DNA from: Sphingosinicella ginsenosidimutans
GTDB lineage: Bacteria; Pseudomonadota; Alphaproteobacteria; Sphingomonadales; Sphingomonadaceae
Assembly (NCBI RefSeq): GCF_007995055.1
Contig: NZ_VOQQ01000001.1
Location: forward strand, 1,657,001-1,721,000
Length of the DNA stretch: 64,000 nucleotides
Direction of reading: 5' to 3'
In this document: piece by piece, positions 25,470-35,168 of the stretch
Numbering within the stretch: position 1 is the first letter of the stretch
Layout of the letters: each line of letters begins with the position of its first letter
Position numbers and translations under genes: made by a program
The notes under the pieces: generated by a model
What the model was told of the DNA's origin: nothing
The model's database searches: none
The model's input: the letters and a program-made list of their open reading frames with translations, nothing else

Positions 25470-25879
25470 TCAGCCTCCTCGAATGACCGCATTCACTGCG
25501 CGGCGAACAAGATCGACCACCTCGCCGCGCTTCTTTTGGGTGGCTGGCCGCATGTAGGGGCGCTCCGCCATTTTCGACGTGCCATATTCCAGCGCTACCG
25601 CGTAGGGCGCATTGGAGGAGACCTCGACCCTGAGCGGCGCGGGCTGAAGTGTCTCGATATTGTCCGAGAGGCGATGCGTGTCTGCATTCGGAGGCTCGCC
25701 CGGCCTCGATGGGACGTGATTCTTGCCGGAGACGGCGCCGCGCGTGATAGAGACTTGCGCCTCGACCTGAATCCGCTCGCCGCCAGCGAAGAGGGCCTGA
25801 CCAACGAGGCGGTCCCGGCCGCTCCCCATCATCCGCGCCAGACGCAGGCTATGCTCCTTGGCGCCACGGATGCGGGCCA

Positions 25880-25880
<1 letters not shown>
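25470..25880 (-). CDS. HK97 gp10-like head-tail joining protein
   Basis: 136 residues from GTG 25880, whose G overlaps the upstream TAG stop. VSSNAPYAVALEYGTSKMAERPYMRPA is the characteristic HK97-gp10 C-terminal signature (YALALEYGT...RPFLRPA type). It follows the connector genes as expected. Confidence 0.75.
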
Positions 25881-26940
<1,060 letters not shown>

Positions 26941-28851
26941 CTATGCCGCGATGCGGGGCGTCGTTACCGCCGTCACGGTGCGATTGGTGGGCGTGCCCGC
27001 GATGGAGCGGGGCGTGACGGTGCCGCCGATTTGTCTCGATGGCGGAACCGGCGGCTCCACGAAATCCAGTGGCGGAGCGCCCAGGATCGGCGGTCGAGTA
27101 TCAACATCGTTGGCCGCGGTGCCGTGAGCCTGCCTCAGCATCGCCAGCGCAAGCACGGGCACACCGGCGAGCAACGCCGCCGCATCAAGCGCGTGGCGCT
27201 GACCCACAGAAGGGGCGCCGAGACCAGGCGGACCCGGCTCGACGGTGACAGGCTCAAGGACGTGCCGCTGCCCGATCGCCGGCTGCGCGAGTATGGCGGC
27301 GGCGCCGTCGAGATCGTTGGCGGCGAGGCCGTGCGCTTGAGATAGAGCCGGCCGAGCGAGCGCCGGGGCGGCCGTGGCGATTTCTGTTGCGACAAGATCG
27401 CTGGTATTGCCGTTGAGGTCCGGCGCCCCTAGCGTCGGTTGAGACGCCTCAAGATCGTCCGCCGCCAGCCCATGGACTTGGCCCAGGGCGGGCTGATCGA
27501 GCGCTGGCGAACCGGTCTCTATCTTAGCGGCGACAAGCGCGAAACCCGACCCGAGTTCGGGCGCATCCAGCACCGGCGCGCTCGAAACAAGCTCGCCGAC
27601 ATCAATCTCATGCACCTGCCCGAGCGCGGGACCGTCGAGCGAGTGGCCTGTCGCGACGAGATCGCTCGCCTCAAGGTTATGGACTATGCCGATCGATGGC
27701 GCGCCGAGTCCCGGGGCGCCCGCCGATATATCCTCTGCGACAAGAGATGTGACCTGAGACAGGCCCGGACTATCGAGTTCGGGCGTCCCCGCATTCGTGG
27801 AACTTGCCGTGAGATCGTGAATCTGTCCCGGCAACGGGCTGTCGAGCGAAGGTGCGTCCGTAACCAGCGCCGAGATCGTCAGGCCATGAACCTGCGCGAT
27901 GGCCGGTGCGCCGAGGGTGGGGGCTGAACCTGTGAAATCGTCTGTGTCGAGATCATCCGTGCCGGAGCCGGCGCCAGCTTCATATTGCAGAACGATATAG
28001 CCGTCGCCGCCCTTGGCGGTGGTTGTGCCCGCATTGCGCTGGCCGCCGCCGCCAGCGCCATATGAACCATTGCCCCCAAGCGATGTCGTGGCCGGTCCCG
28101 CGCCGCCGCCCCCCGATCCGGGCCCGATGCTCAGCCCGTTATTCGCCCCCCCGCTGTCGTCGGTCCATAGCGATTCAAACGATCCATTCCCGCCCGATCC
28201 GAACGCCGACGTGCCCGAATTGGCGCCGCCGCCGCCGCCGCCGCCATTGCTTGACGTTCCCGCCGCGCCAGTCGTCGTTCCGCCCGTGCCATGTCCAGCG
28301 CCGAGCCTATTGTCTCCGCCATTGCCGCCGGTGTTGCCGGAACCGCCCGATCCTGCCCCGCCGCCATTCGCGCCGCCTCCGCCTCCGCCGGCGGTGTTCG
28401 TGCTGGCACCGCTGTCGCCGCCGACGCCACCAGATCCGTTCGGCCCCGGAGCGCCAGCACCCGCGCCACAGCCCGCGCTCGCCGTGCCCGTCCCGCCAGC
28501 GCTGCCGGCCGTCGCGGAATCCCCGACTCCGGCGCTTCCCCCCGCCGCTGCGCTGGCTCCCGTGGAGTTGCCTCCGGCATTGGCCAGCACGGTTACCGTG
28601 CTAGAAAACCATGTAGTTCCGCCCGAGCCGCCGGCGCTGACCTGGCAGGGTACTGGAGAGCCCGGAGTAACGGAAATGCCAAGCTTGGTCGAAAAGCCTC
28701 CGGACCCACCGCCGCCCTTCGCGGCGGTCCCTGTGATCCTGCGCCCGTCGCCTCCCGGTCCTTGACACGCAACCACATCAACGGACGTCACACCCGCCGG
28801 CGGAGTCCAGCTCGTTGTGCCGGCGAGGAGGATTTCAGTTGTGACGGCCAT
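26941..28851 (-). CDS. glycine-rich virion protein with 23-residue repeats
   Basis: 636 residues. The N-terminal half (about 1-295) is a glycine-rich domain opening WTPPAGVTSVDVVACQGPGG, the type found in phage and adhesin surface proteins. The C-terminal half holds about 13 tandem 23-residue repeats of form APxLxxPxLGQxHxL. It probably decorates the virion or binds a host surface. Its place among connector genes is unusual. The Pro-rich opposite-strand ORF is a shadow. Confidence 0.7.
   Translation of the reverse strand: MAVTTEILLAGTTSWTPPAGVTSVDVVACQGPGGDGRRITGTAAKGGGGSGGFSTKLGISVTPGSPVPCQVSAGGSGGTTWFSSTVTVLANAGGNSTGASAAAGGSAGVGDSATAGSAGGTGTASAGCGAGAGAPGPNGSGGVGGDSGASTNTAGGGGGGANGGGAGSGGSGNTGGNGGDNRLGAGHGTGGTTTGAAGTSSNGGGGGGGANSGTSAFGSGGNGSFESLWTDDSGGANNGLSIGPGSGGGGAGPATTSLGGNGSYGAGGGGQRNAGTTTAKGGDGYIVLQYEAGAGSGTDDLDTDDFTGSAPTLGAPAIAQVHGLTISALVTDAPSLDSPLPGQIHDLTASSTNAGTPELDSPGLSQVTSLVAEDISAGAPGLGAPSIGIVHNLEASDLVATGHSLDGPALGQVHEIDVGELVSSAPVLDAPELGSGFALVAAKIETGSPALDQPALGQVHGLAADDLEASQPTLGAPDLNGNTSDLVATEIATAAPALARPALSQAHGLAANDLDGAAAILAQPAIGQRHVLEPVTVEPGPPGLGAPSVGQRHALDAAALLAGVPVLALAMLRQAHGTAANDVDTRPPILGAPPLDFVEPPVPPSRQIGGTVTPRSIAGTPTNRTVTAVTTPRIAA
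26942..26975 (-). promoter_or_regulatory. late promoter element, DUF4054 gene
   Basis: TGACGGCGGTAACG from 26975 and TA at 26943-26942. The predicted start is 26931, the A of the ATG (leaderless). The element lies in the last codons of the Gly-rich gene. Confidence 0.75.
27050..27955 (-). repeat. about 13 tandem degenerate 69-bp coding repeats
   Basis: Encodes consecutive 23-residue units such as TISALVTDAPSLDSPLPGQI and VAAKIETGSPALDQPALGQV. Spacing is constant except for one 24-residue unit. DNA identity is low, so the repeat is conserved at protein level. Confidence 0.75.
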
Positions 28852-28876
28852 CGCGCTGTCCCGCCGGGCCGATCAA

Positions 28877-29242
28877 TCAAGCCGGGTCGGGAATGCCGAT
28901 ATCGAAGGCTGGCAGCGTGAAGGTATTGCCATCCGTCACGTTCTGCGGCGCGGAGAGGTCATTCGCGGCCCAGAGCTTGGAGTCGTCGATAATGGCCCAT
29001 GACGTCGCTTCGTCCGTGGCTGTGACCTCTCCGTCGGTAATCGCCGAGATCGTCACCTTGCGGCCGCCTCCCGTCCGGTCGCCTGGCGAGCCGATGGTGA
29101 TCCCCGTCTTATTCCCGAGCGAGAGCGAGAGCGCCTCGCTGCGGCTCGTCGGCTCGGCGCTGCAAATGTGCAGCACCGGCGAGCTGATCCCGGTGAGCGC
29201 GGAAAGACCGCTGTCGAGTACGGCGTCGTCAAGAAAGGCCAT
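28877..29242 (-). CDS. hypothetical virion-associated protein
   Basis: 121 residues (MAFLDDAVLDSGLSALTGIS). Beta-rich with LHICSAEPTSRSEAL and TTDEATSWAIIDDSKL-like strands. Similar short proteins occur beside head genes of sphingomonad phages. AAAGGAG lies upstream of the ATG. Confidence 0.55.
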   Translation of the reverse strand: MAFLDDAVLDSGLSALTGISSPVLHICSAEPTSRSEALSLSLGNKTGITIGSPGDRTGGGRKVTISAITDGEVTATDEATSWAIIDDSKLWAANDLSAPQNVTDGNTFTLPAFDIGIPDPA

Positions 29243-29267
29243 CGCAAGGGCTCCTTTGCTCTCCGCC

Positions 29268-29301
29268 TATCCCCCTCAGGCCGCCACGCTTACCGCCGTC
29301 A
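29268..29301 (-). promoter_or_regulatory. late promoter element, 28877-29242 gene
   Basis: TGACGGCGGTAAGCG from 29301 and TA at 29269-29268. The predicted start is near 29257, giving a 15-base leader that includes AAAGGAG. Confidence 0.7.
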
Positions 29302-30217
29302 GACCGCACCATGCCACCTCGGAAAAGCCGAGCATCTGGGCCAACCGCCGCGCGTGCCTCTCGCTTATCGCGACCGCATCGATCGGGCCGGGCCAATGCC
29401 TCGCCGGCTCAGGGAAAGCGATCACGCCGTCGAAATCGCCCGCCTCGAGCGCGGCCTCCGCATCGTCCCAAACGGAGGCGAACGGGCCAAGGATCAAGCC
29501 GCGCCGCCCCGGCTCCATCCGATAGTGCTCGGCGATCCACGAATCCCGCATCGCGCGCTGATCCCACGGCTTCGGATCGCCCGGAAAGAACATGATGCGC
29601 CGCTCGTCCACCGGCCCGTTGAACCGGCTGCCCCACCAGTTGACGCCATGCTCCGGCCCCCAGGTCGCTTCACCGGGGCCGAGACAATGGCTGATCCAGG
29701 CCTGATCCGATCCGAGATAGCGCCGCCCCGCCTCGATCGCGCGCTCCGGCGTGAACTCGGTCCAGACCTGCGGCCTCGCGCCTGCGGTCAGCAGCATCAT
29801 CGAGCCGTTATAGGGCCGCGCGGGATTGGTGCCGCGGTACATGCGGAAATCATCTGCAACGTCGAACAGCGGATCGAGGCTGCCCCCTATGACGCAGTCC
29901 AGATCCATGCACACGAAGCGCTCGCCGAAAATCCGGGCCGCATCGGGGCGGAACATGGTGATCCGGCGCAGGCATTTGGGGAGGCCTCGATCAAGCCCAT
30001 CCCACGTCGGGAGGTACACGTCATCGAAGGGCGGCGGAGGGATGATGCGGATCGAGGGGTCGATCCCCTCCGGCGTATCGGTGACGCAGGCCAGCTCGTG
30101 CGGGAGGGTGAGGTGCCGCCGCACCATCGCGGCCCAGATGTTGACGTGGCAGTGTTGATAGTCGGTGCGCCCGCCGGGCTGGCGCCAATACCAAGAAATT
30201 ATCTGTAGGTTGCTCAT
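29276..30217 (-). CDS. glycosyltransferase-like protein (DxD)
   Basis: 313 residues from ATG 30217 (MSNLQIISWYWRQPGGRTDY). A GT-A-like layout is suggested by VCMDLDCVIGG (DLD at 105-107) and the later YNGSMMLLTAG and SDQAWISH. It sits among head genes, so it may glycosylate a virion protein or host surface glycan. Substrate unknown. The start overlaps the HNH stop (ATGA). Confidence 0.65.
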   Translation of the reverse strand: MSNLQIISWYWRQPGGRTDYQHCHVNIWAAMVRRHLTLPHELACVTDTPEGIDPSIRIIPPPPFDDVYLPTWDGLDRGLPKCLRRITMFRPDAARIFGERFVCMDLDCVIGGSLDPLFDVADDFRMYRGTNPARPYNGSMMLLTAGARPQVWTEFTPERAIEAGRRYLGSDQAWISHCLGPGEATWGPEHGVNWWGSRFNGPVDERRIMFFPGDPKPWDQRAMRDSWIAEHYRMEPGRRGLILGPFASVWDDAEAALEAGDFDGVIAFPEPARHWPGPIDAVAISERHARRLAQMLGFSEVAWCGLTAVSVAA

Positions 30218-30801
30218 CTCAACCAAGCCCATGTATGACCAGAGGCAATCTTGCATACGACGTTGCGATGGACTCCGAACCGGCGAGCGATATCGGATTG
30301 GCGCTGACCGACACGGAGAAGCCGCTTTATTTCGACTGCTTGTTCCGTGGTGAGAACGGCGCGCCGGTTCCTTTCCCCGCGCGGGGCATTATGTTCCCCG
30401 AGGCGAGTACGGTCACCCATGTTTTCTAGGCGCGTTCCCCAAATGAGATTGCTGAGATTGTTGTTAGAGCCGTTGCCGTCGAGGTGTCTACATTCCATGC
30501 CATCTGGACGCGGCCCTACAAACGCGAGAAGAACGAGACGGTGAACGAAAACTAGATTGCCCCTGCCAAGGCTTACAATGAGATGCTGGCGCCTTGATCC
30601 AGATGGCGTTGGTTTGAGTATCCGACCGCGCAGTCTGTTCGTTTTTATTCCGCCCCATCGAGATGCCGTCTCGATTACGCGGTCGAGACTCCGCACTCGG
30701 CCTTGGTCCGAAACTTCGTAAAGCCCTTCAAATCCGGGAACAGGCAGCCAGCGCTCGCTATTCACAGTCGACGGATTCGCGCTATCAGATTGGTCAGCCA
30801 C
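30214..30801 (-). CDS. HNH homing endonuclease (NUMOD4-HNH)
   Basis: About 195 residues. A NUMOD4 domain (WLPVPGFEGLYEVSDQGRVR) precedes an HNH core (CRHLDGNGSNNNLSNLIWGT) and a C-terminal HTH (IARRFGVHRNVVCKIASG). GTG 30801 with GAGG upstream is the preferred start; ATG 30813 is in frame. It is a free-standing mobile nuclease inserted between head genes, its stop fused to the next start codon. Confidence 0.85.
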   Translation of the reverse strand: MADQSDSANPSTVNSERWLPVPGFEGLYEVSDQGRVRSLDRVIETASRWGGIKTNRLRGRILKPTPSGSRRQHLIVSLGRGNLVFVHRLVLLAFVGPRPDGMECRHLDGNGSNNNLSNLIWGTRLENMGDRTRLGEHNAPRGERNRRAVLTTEQAVEIKRLLRVGQRQSDIARRFGVHRNVVCKIASGHTWAWLR

Positions 30802-30827
30802 ATCGCACCTCATTGCGTTGTCGGTCA

Positions 30828-30863
30828 GGGCTGGCGCGCGTGTTGGTAGCACCGCGTCAGCCC
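30828..30863 (-). ncRNA. HNH-associated hairpin, copy 1
   Basis: On the minus strand, a stem of GGGCTG-A-CGCG with CGCG-C-CAGCCC encloses the loop GTGCTACCAACAC. The same loop with a different but paired stem precedes the other HNH gene. TGACC follows the stem in both. Confidence 0.6.
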
Positions 30864-30902
30864 GCTCAAAGTGGCCGAATTCCGCCGAATTTTCAATGAA
30901 AT

Positions 30903-31181
30903 TCAGCACGGCTCGCCCTTCAATTCCTTGATCCTGGCATCCATCCGCTTTGCATAATCACCGGCCGCCATCACGAGCTCGCGGATCGCGTCGAGGTCTG
31001 GGGCGGGCTTTTCGGTCTCGCGCCATATCTCGCGCAGCGTCTCGCAGATCGTGAGCCGGCGGGATTCGTGGCGCGGGTTGAGTTGATATTTCCGCTGGCC
31101 CGCAACGGCCCGCGTCGCCTCCAGAAAGGACATCCCCTCAGGCACCGGGCCAAGGTTGGTCAGCCCCTCTTCCCCGCTCAC
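30903..31181 (-). CDS. hypothetical phage protein
   Basis: 92 residues, mostly helical (LTICETLREIWRETEKPAPD...RMDARIKELKGEPC). Its start overlaps the previous gene by 4 bases. Before the HNH insertion it would have been followed by the glycosyltransferase gene. Family not recognised. Confidence 0.5.
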   Translation of the reverse strand: MSGEEGLTNLGPVPEGMSFLEATRAVAGQRKYQLNPRHESRRLTICETLREIWRETEKPAPDLDAIRELVMAAGDYAKRMDARIKELKGEPC

Positions 31182-31546
31182 TTCCCAGCCTTCCGGCGGG
31201 CCGCTCCCCTGGCGCGGGTCGACCGGGCGCCCTTGAGCGAACCGCCCCGATGCCCGTCGCCGTCATGGTCGAGCGGATCGCGGACCTTGGCGATGAGCGA
31301 GGCCGGCGGCTGCGGGAGCGTGATCCGGATCGCGGGCCGGTCCTTCTTGCTGAAATTGGGGATCGGCCTCGCATCGGCCAGCCTTGCCCCGTTCGGGTTG
31401 GCCCGCCCGTCGATCGAGACGCCGCCGGGGATGATGGCGATTTCGCCGGCGTCGGCCTCGCGTTCCTCGCCCGGATCGAGCACAAGGAAAGAGCGGTCCT
31501 TCATCAGGACCGCTCTCGCCCCCTCGCTGTCGTTCCTAAGCTTCAT
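31178..31546 (-). CDS. hypothetical phage protein
   Basis: 122 residues from ATG 31546 (MKLRNDSEGARAVLMKDRSF). Contains LDPGEEREADAGEIAIIPGG and a C-terminal DHDGDGHRGGSLKGARS. It directly follows the capsid gene, where small head-maturation or tail-connector helpers are often found. No assigned function. Confidence 0.5.
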   Translation of the reverse strand: MKLRNDSEGARAVLMKDRSFLVLDPGEEREADAGEIAIIPGGVSIDGRANPNGARLADARPIPNFSKKDRPAIRITLPQPPASLIAKVRDPLDHDGDGHRGGSLKGARSTRARGAARRKAGK

Positions 31547-31550
31547 GGCG

Positions 31551-32564
31551 CTAGGACGAGACGATCGCGTCCACCGCCGTCTTGGCCTTCGGGATGCGAT
31601 CTTCATAACCGCCGATCGCCATGATGCCAGGAACCTCCCAGGAGAAGGGCCCCTTCTGCCATGCCGGGAAAAGCTGGTGGCCGCCGCCCGGAAGGTGGAA
31701 GCGGTGAACCTCCGGCGAGTTGGCATAGGCGATGATGCGCGCCACGCCGCCGGTGCCGGCCGTTTCGAGATGGCGGGTGCGCTTCATCGTGATGGCGCCG
31801 ACGACCGAATTGTCCCGCAGATAGTTGAGGACCGACATGCCGGTATCGCTCATCCGCTTGGTCGCCAGGATGTTCCAGATCGAGGTCGGCAGCGCGAGCG
31901 TGTCGGCCCGATAGGTCTCGCCCGTGTTGGTCTCGACCGAGGTCAGCGCCGCATTGAGCGTCGCAACGTCGCTGTCCGGGTCCGAGCCGGCGGTGATCGG
32001 CGCGAGCATCGCGGTCGTGGTCATGAGCGGATCGTTGACGAAGCCGGTCGTGAACTTGGTGCCGTCGCCGGTCATCGCGGTCTTGTGAATGAACCGCTCC
32101 GCCGTGGTCGCGGCGGCCTCGGCCTTGTCGGCGATCACGTTGATCCCGAGCTGCTGGCCGCGCTCCAGATCGCCCCGGTTGAACTTGTAACCGATGCCGG
32201 CGATGTGATTTTCCTGGAGGAACTGCGCCCGGTTCACGTCGGCATAGGGCATGTCGTCCGCCGCCACGTCGTACCATTCCGGCTTGCCCGCGATGTCGCC
32301 CGAATAATAGAGCGAACCGGCGGTCCAGACGGTCCCGGTCGTGTCGACCGGCATGAAGTCGGCGAAGTCGGCGACCGGATATTTGGTCATGTAGACGCCC
32401 TGCTCGACCCGCAGCAGCTGCGGCGCGAGGAACGCCATCGTCTGCTGAGCGTCGTTCAGGTCGACGGCGCGGAGAGCATCGGCGAAAGCCGGGGCGGCGC
32501 CTTCCTGGCGCTCCAGGTGCGCAACCGCCGCGCGGACCGAGTCGAAAAACACGGGCTTTTTCAT
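31551..32564 (-). CDS. major capsid protein (HK97-fold, DUF2184-type)
   Basis: 337 residues (MKKPVFFDSVRAAVAHLERQ). Shows YMTKYPVADFADFMPVD near the N-terminus, EWYDVAADDMPYADVNR and the C-terminal HRFHLPGGGHQLFPAWQKGPFS, the pattern of DUF2184/encapsulin-like capsids. It lies next to a Gp24-like cement gene and downstream of a DUF2213 protease, the standard order. Confidence 0.85.
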   Translation of the reverse strand: MKKPVFFDSVRAAVAHLERQEGAAPAFADALRAVDLNDAQQTMAFLAPQLLRVEQGVYMTKYPVADFADFMPVDTTGTVWTAGSLYYSGDIAGKPEWYDVAADDMPYADVNRAQFLQENHIAGIGYKFNRGDLERGQQLGINVIADKAEAAATTAERFIHKTAMTGDGTKFTTGFVNDPLMTTTAMLAPITAGSDPDSDVATLNAALTSVETNTGETYRADTLALPTSIWNILATKRMSDTGMSVLNYLRDNSVVGAITMKRTRHLETAGTGGVARIIAYANSPEVHRFHLPGGGHQLFPAWQKGPFSWEVPGIMAIGGYEDRIPKAKTAVDAIVSS

Positions 32565-32575
32565 TGCGTTGCTCC

Positions 32576-33025
32576 CTAGCGGCGCGCGATGCGGACCAGG
32601 CCCGCACCAGAAATGGTGTCGTCGAAGAACCAGCCCGTCGCGGCGGTGTTGCCGCTTGAGGTCTTGGTGATGGCCCCGGCGCTGGTCACGTAGACCTGCG
32701 CGCCCTTGGTCGCGTCGGTCGAGCTGGTGACCCAGATCACGCCGCGCTCCTTGACCGTGACGTTATCGCCGGGCGCATAGGTGTCGGCGGCGCGGGCCGA
32801 GGTGACCGGAAGCCCGGTGCGGGCCAGCGCGAAGCCCTTGAGCGCCGAGGAGACCGTGAGGGTCAGGCCCTTGTTGCCCGTGCCCTGGTAAACCGGGCGG
32901 CCGAACGCGCAGGCGGTGCTGCCCTCCAGCGTGCCGGTGATGATGTTCGACAGCTCGCCGCTGGCGTCCATGCCGGGGTAGCCGGCCGCGATGTCCTCGC
33001 CGAAAGTGCTCTGAAGAACGGCCAT
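32576..33025 (-). CDS. structural cement / decoration protein (Gp24-like)
   Basis: 149 residues (MAVLQSTFGEDIAAGYPGMD). Beta-rich, with AFGRPVYQGTGNKGL and APGDNVTVKERGVIWVTSS, the type that binds the capsid surface. Gene order between protease-scaffold and capsid fits. Confidence 0.75.
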   Translation of the reverse strand: MAVLQSTFGEDIAAGYPGMDASGELSNIITGTLEGSTACAFGRPVYQGTGNKGLTLTVSSALKGFALARTGLPVTSARAADTYAPGDNVTVKERGVIWVTSSTDATKGAQVYVTSAGAITKTSSGNTAATGWFFDDTISGAGLVRIARR

Positions 33026-33037
33026 TGATCGGTCTCC

Positions 33038-34201
33038 TTAGGCGGCCTGAGGCCGATACGAGGTTTCGAGGCGGTCGAGCCGGGCCGCGCGCGCGGCCGA
33101 GACGGCGGCGGCGCCGTCGGCCACGCTGACGGGCCGGCCGAGCGGCTGGACCGTGGGTGCCGGCGCGTCGGGCGTGGCATCCTTGGTCAGGGCGGCGAAC
33201 GCGATGTCGATGTGATCCGCCGTGTAGTCCTTGGCCTTGTCGCCCATCTTGGCGTCGACCACCGCCTTCTTGATCGCGGCGGTGTCGGCATCCTCGGCAA
33301 AGGAAACGCCCAGCGCCTTCGCCTTCGCCTGCACGTCGGCATATTCCTTCGCGGCGTCGGCGAGCTTGGCGGGCGTGATGGCCGCGTCGGCGAGCTTGGC
33401 CTTGAGATCGGCGATCTCGGCGTCCTTGGCGACGATCGTCGCGGCATCGGCGACATTCTTGGCCTCCGCGGCCGTCAGCTTGGTCGCTGCATCGTTCGCC
33501 TGGCGCTGAAGCTTGGCGATGGCGGCTTCGACCGCCTCGGCGTCGGCGAGATCGACCTTGAGGCCGTCGAGGGTGAGAAACTTGGGCATCGTGTTCGTCT
33601 CCGTTGCCGCGTCTGCGATCAGAATGACGGGCGCAAAATCGCAGTCCGCGAAAATCTTGTTACCGCCGTCAGCGATGCGGGCCTCGGGGCCGGCTCGGGC
33701 GCGATCGACGAGGGCGATGTGGTTGCCCCGGATCCGGCGCTGGACGGCCTGGTAAGCCGTTCCGTCGGGCGCCGTTCCGTCCTCGATCGACAGGTCCGCG
33801 CTGTAGCCGTTGGACAATTCGCGCTTGCCGCCGTCCACCTTCGCCACCGTGTCGGCGTCCATCAGGGCCAGGTCGAACCGGAGCCATTCGCCGTCGCGAA
33901 CAGCCCCGCCGATCACGCCACGGGCCAGGTCGCGCCAGTTCTTGGCGGTGACAGGAACGGCGGGATGGTCGTCGGTGATGGGGCGGCCGATGAAGCTCGC
34001 GACGGAATCGGCGGCGAACACCTCTTCGGGCGGGCGATAGACCTTGACGACCTGATCCGCCGCGAAATGCTTGCCCTCGGGATCGACCTCGCGGCCGAGA
34101 TAGTCCTGGACCCCGGTGCGCGCTGCCTTGGCCGTGACCCGGAGATAACCGTCGCGGCTCCGGTGGGAGCGGTCGATCGTGAGGCGGTCGCAGAACTGCA
34201 T
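33038..34201 (-). CDS. DUF2213 prohead protease fused to scaffold
   Basis: 387 residues. The N-terminal half (1-190: LTIDRSHRSRDGYLRVTAKA, YRPPEEVF, DDHPAVPV) is DUF2213, a phage protease family. The C-terminal half from MPKFLTLDGLK (ATG 33589) is a helical Ala/Asp/Lys-rich scaffold. Internal initiation at 33589 could make free scaffold, as with lambda C/Nu3. The predicted late start is one base before ATG 34201. Confidence 0.75.
   Translation of the reverse strand: MQFCDRLTIDRSHRSRDGYLRVTAKAARTGVQDYLGREVDPEGKHFAADQVVKVYRPPEEVFAADSVASFIGRPITDDHPAVPVTAKNWRDLARGVIGGAVRDGEWLRFDLALMDADTVAKVDGGKRELSNGYSADLSIEDGTAPDGTAYQAVQRRIRGNHIALVDRARAGPEARIADGGNKIFADCDFAPVILIADAATETNTMPKFLTLDGLKVDLADAEAVEAAIAKLQRQANDAATKLTAAEAKNVADAATIVAKDAEIADLKAKLADAAITPAKLADAAKEYADVQAKAKALGVSFAEDADTAAIKKAVVDAKMGDKAKDYTADHIDIAFAALTKDATPDAPAPTVQPLGRPVSVADGAAAVSAARAARLDRLETSYRPQAA
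33660..33671 (-). promoter_or_regulatory. internal copy of the late-promoter upstream box
   Basis: TGACGGCGGTAA within the DUF2213-scaffold gene, 70 bases before the internal ATG 33589. Unlike the nine other copies it lacks TA at positions 33-34, so promoter activity is doubtful. Confidence 0.35.
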
Positions 34202-34212
34202 GTCCCGGCGGA

Positions 34213-34246
34213 TAGCGCCGGGCGGGCGGGGTGCTTACCGCCGTCA
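34213..34246 (-). promoter_or_regulatory. late promoter element, DUF2213 gene
   Basis: TGACGGCGGTAAGC from 34246 and TA at 34214-34213. The predicted start is 34202, one base from the A of ATG 34201, so essentially leaderless. Confidence 0.75.
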
Positions 34247-34310
34247 GAAAATGGGCCGCCTAGCCGCCTCTTCCCGGCCCGCTTTTCATGCCAGAAATCA
34301 CATGATCTCG

Positions 34311-35168
34311 CTAGTCGAATATCATGTAGCTGAGGTTCCTGCATCCGCAGAAAGGAGGCTGGCTCGCTCCATCTCCGGGCGGGATTTCACTCGCTGCGTG
34401 AATGATCTTGCCATCTACTTTCGTCCCAACGCGATCGGGATTTTCGGAGAACAGTTTGCCGTCACGCTCCTTGTGCCAAGAGCGCGGATGGAGCTTGCCG
34501 CTATGCTTGAACTCGAATGTGTCTAGCCCCGCCTCACGCCGTCGCTCGTCCGCGAGCGAGCCCGACAGCTTGCTCAATTGATCCGCCGCGATGTTGCGCG
34601 CCCTCGTTCGCGCCATGTCGACCGCGCCCCTGATCTCCTTCGCCACGTCGTTCGCGGGCAATCGCTGGGTCAGCCCGCGAAACACGGCCTCGGAAATCCG
34701 GGCCTGTGCCTGATCGCTGACGTTGCGGACCAGCGCCACGTTGCGGGCAATCGTCGCCTCCAGCGTGTCGCGCACGTCTTCGGGGCCGATCACGGTCTGG
34801 AGATCGACGCCCGTCGCGCTAAGGACCGCGCCGCGCCACTTCCCCCTGAACCAGCCCTCGACCCGAAGCGCCCAGTGCCGCAGCGACGGGGTGATGCTGA
34901 GGATGAGGCGCTGCAGCAGCGATGCGGCCTGGTCGATCTGGCCCTGCACATCTGCTGGCGCGTCGTGCGTGATCTGGGCCAGCGTCCGCGCATATTCGGC
35001 GATGATCCGATCCGCCGCGTCGCTCCAGCCCTGCACCACGGGCGCGTAGGCCGAGCGATACAGGTCTGTCGCGAGCGTGGCCGGCGGCACGATATCGCGC
35101 AGCACAACGGAGCGCTTACGCCTTTGGGGCCTCACTCTCTTTGCCATCGCTGCCAAATCAAACGGCAT
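34311..35168 (-). CDS. minor head protein (Mu gpF / SPP1 gp7-like)
   Basis: 285 residues (MPFDLAAMAKRVRPQRRKR). The C-terminal region DMARTRARNIAADQLSKLSGSLADERRREAG, then KLHPRSWHKERDGKLFSENPD and PGDGASQPPFCGCRNL, is typical of MuF head-morphogenesis proteins. It lies next to the portal gene. MAKRVRPQ at 35147 may be the original start, since the upstream end is overlapped by the inserted HNH gene. Confidence 0.85.
   Translation of the reverse strand: MPFDLAAMAKRVRPQRRKRSVVLRDIVPPATLATDLYRSAYAPVVQGWSDAADRIIAEYARTLAQITHDAPADVQGQIDQAASLLQRLILSITPSLRHWALRVEGWFRGKWRGAVLSATGVDLQTVIGPEDVRDTLEATIARNVALVRNVSDQAQARISEAVFRGLTQRLPANDVAKEIRGAVDMARTRARNIAADQLSKLSGSLADERRREAGLDTFEFKHSGKLHPRSWHKERDGKLFSENPDRVGTKVDGKIIHAASEIPPGDGASQPPFCGCRNLSYMIFD

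Noticed and set aside
28013..28765. Proline-rich 250-residue plus-strand ORF
   Set aside because: Complement of the glycine-rich coding region (Gly codons read as Pro); no independent evidence.
31569..31578. Partial match to the late box in the capsid gene 3' end
   Set aside because: Does not contain TGACGGCGGTAA and lies in coding sequence for the capsid C-terminus.
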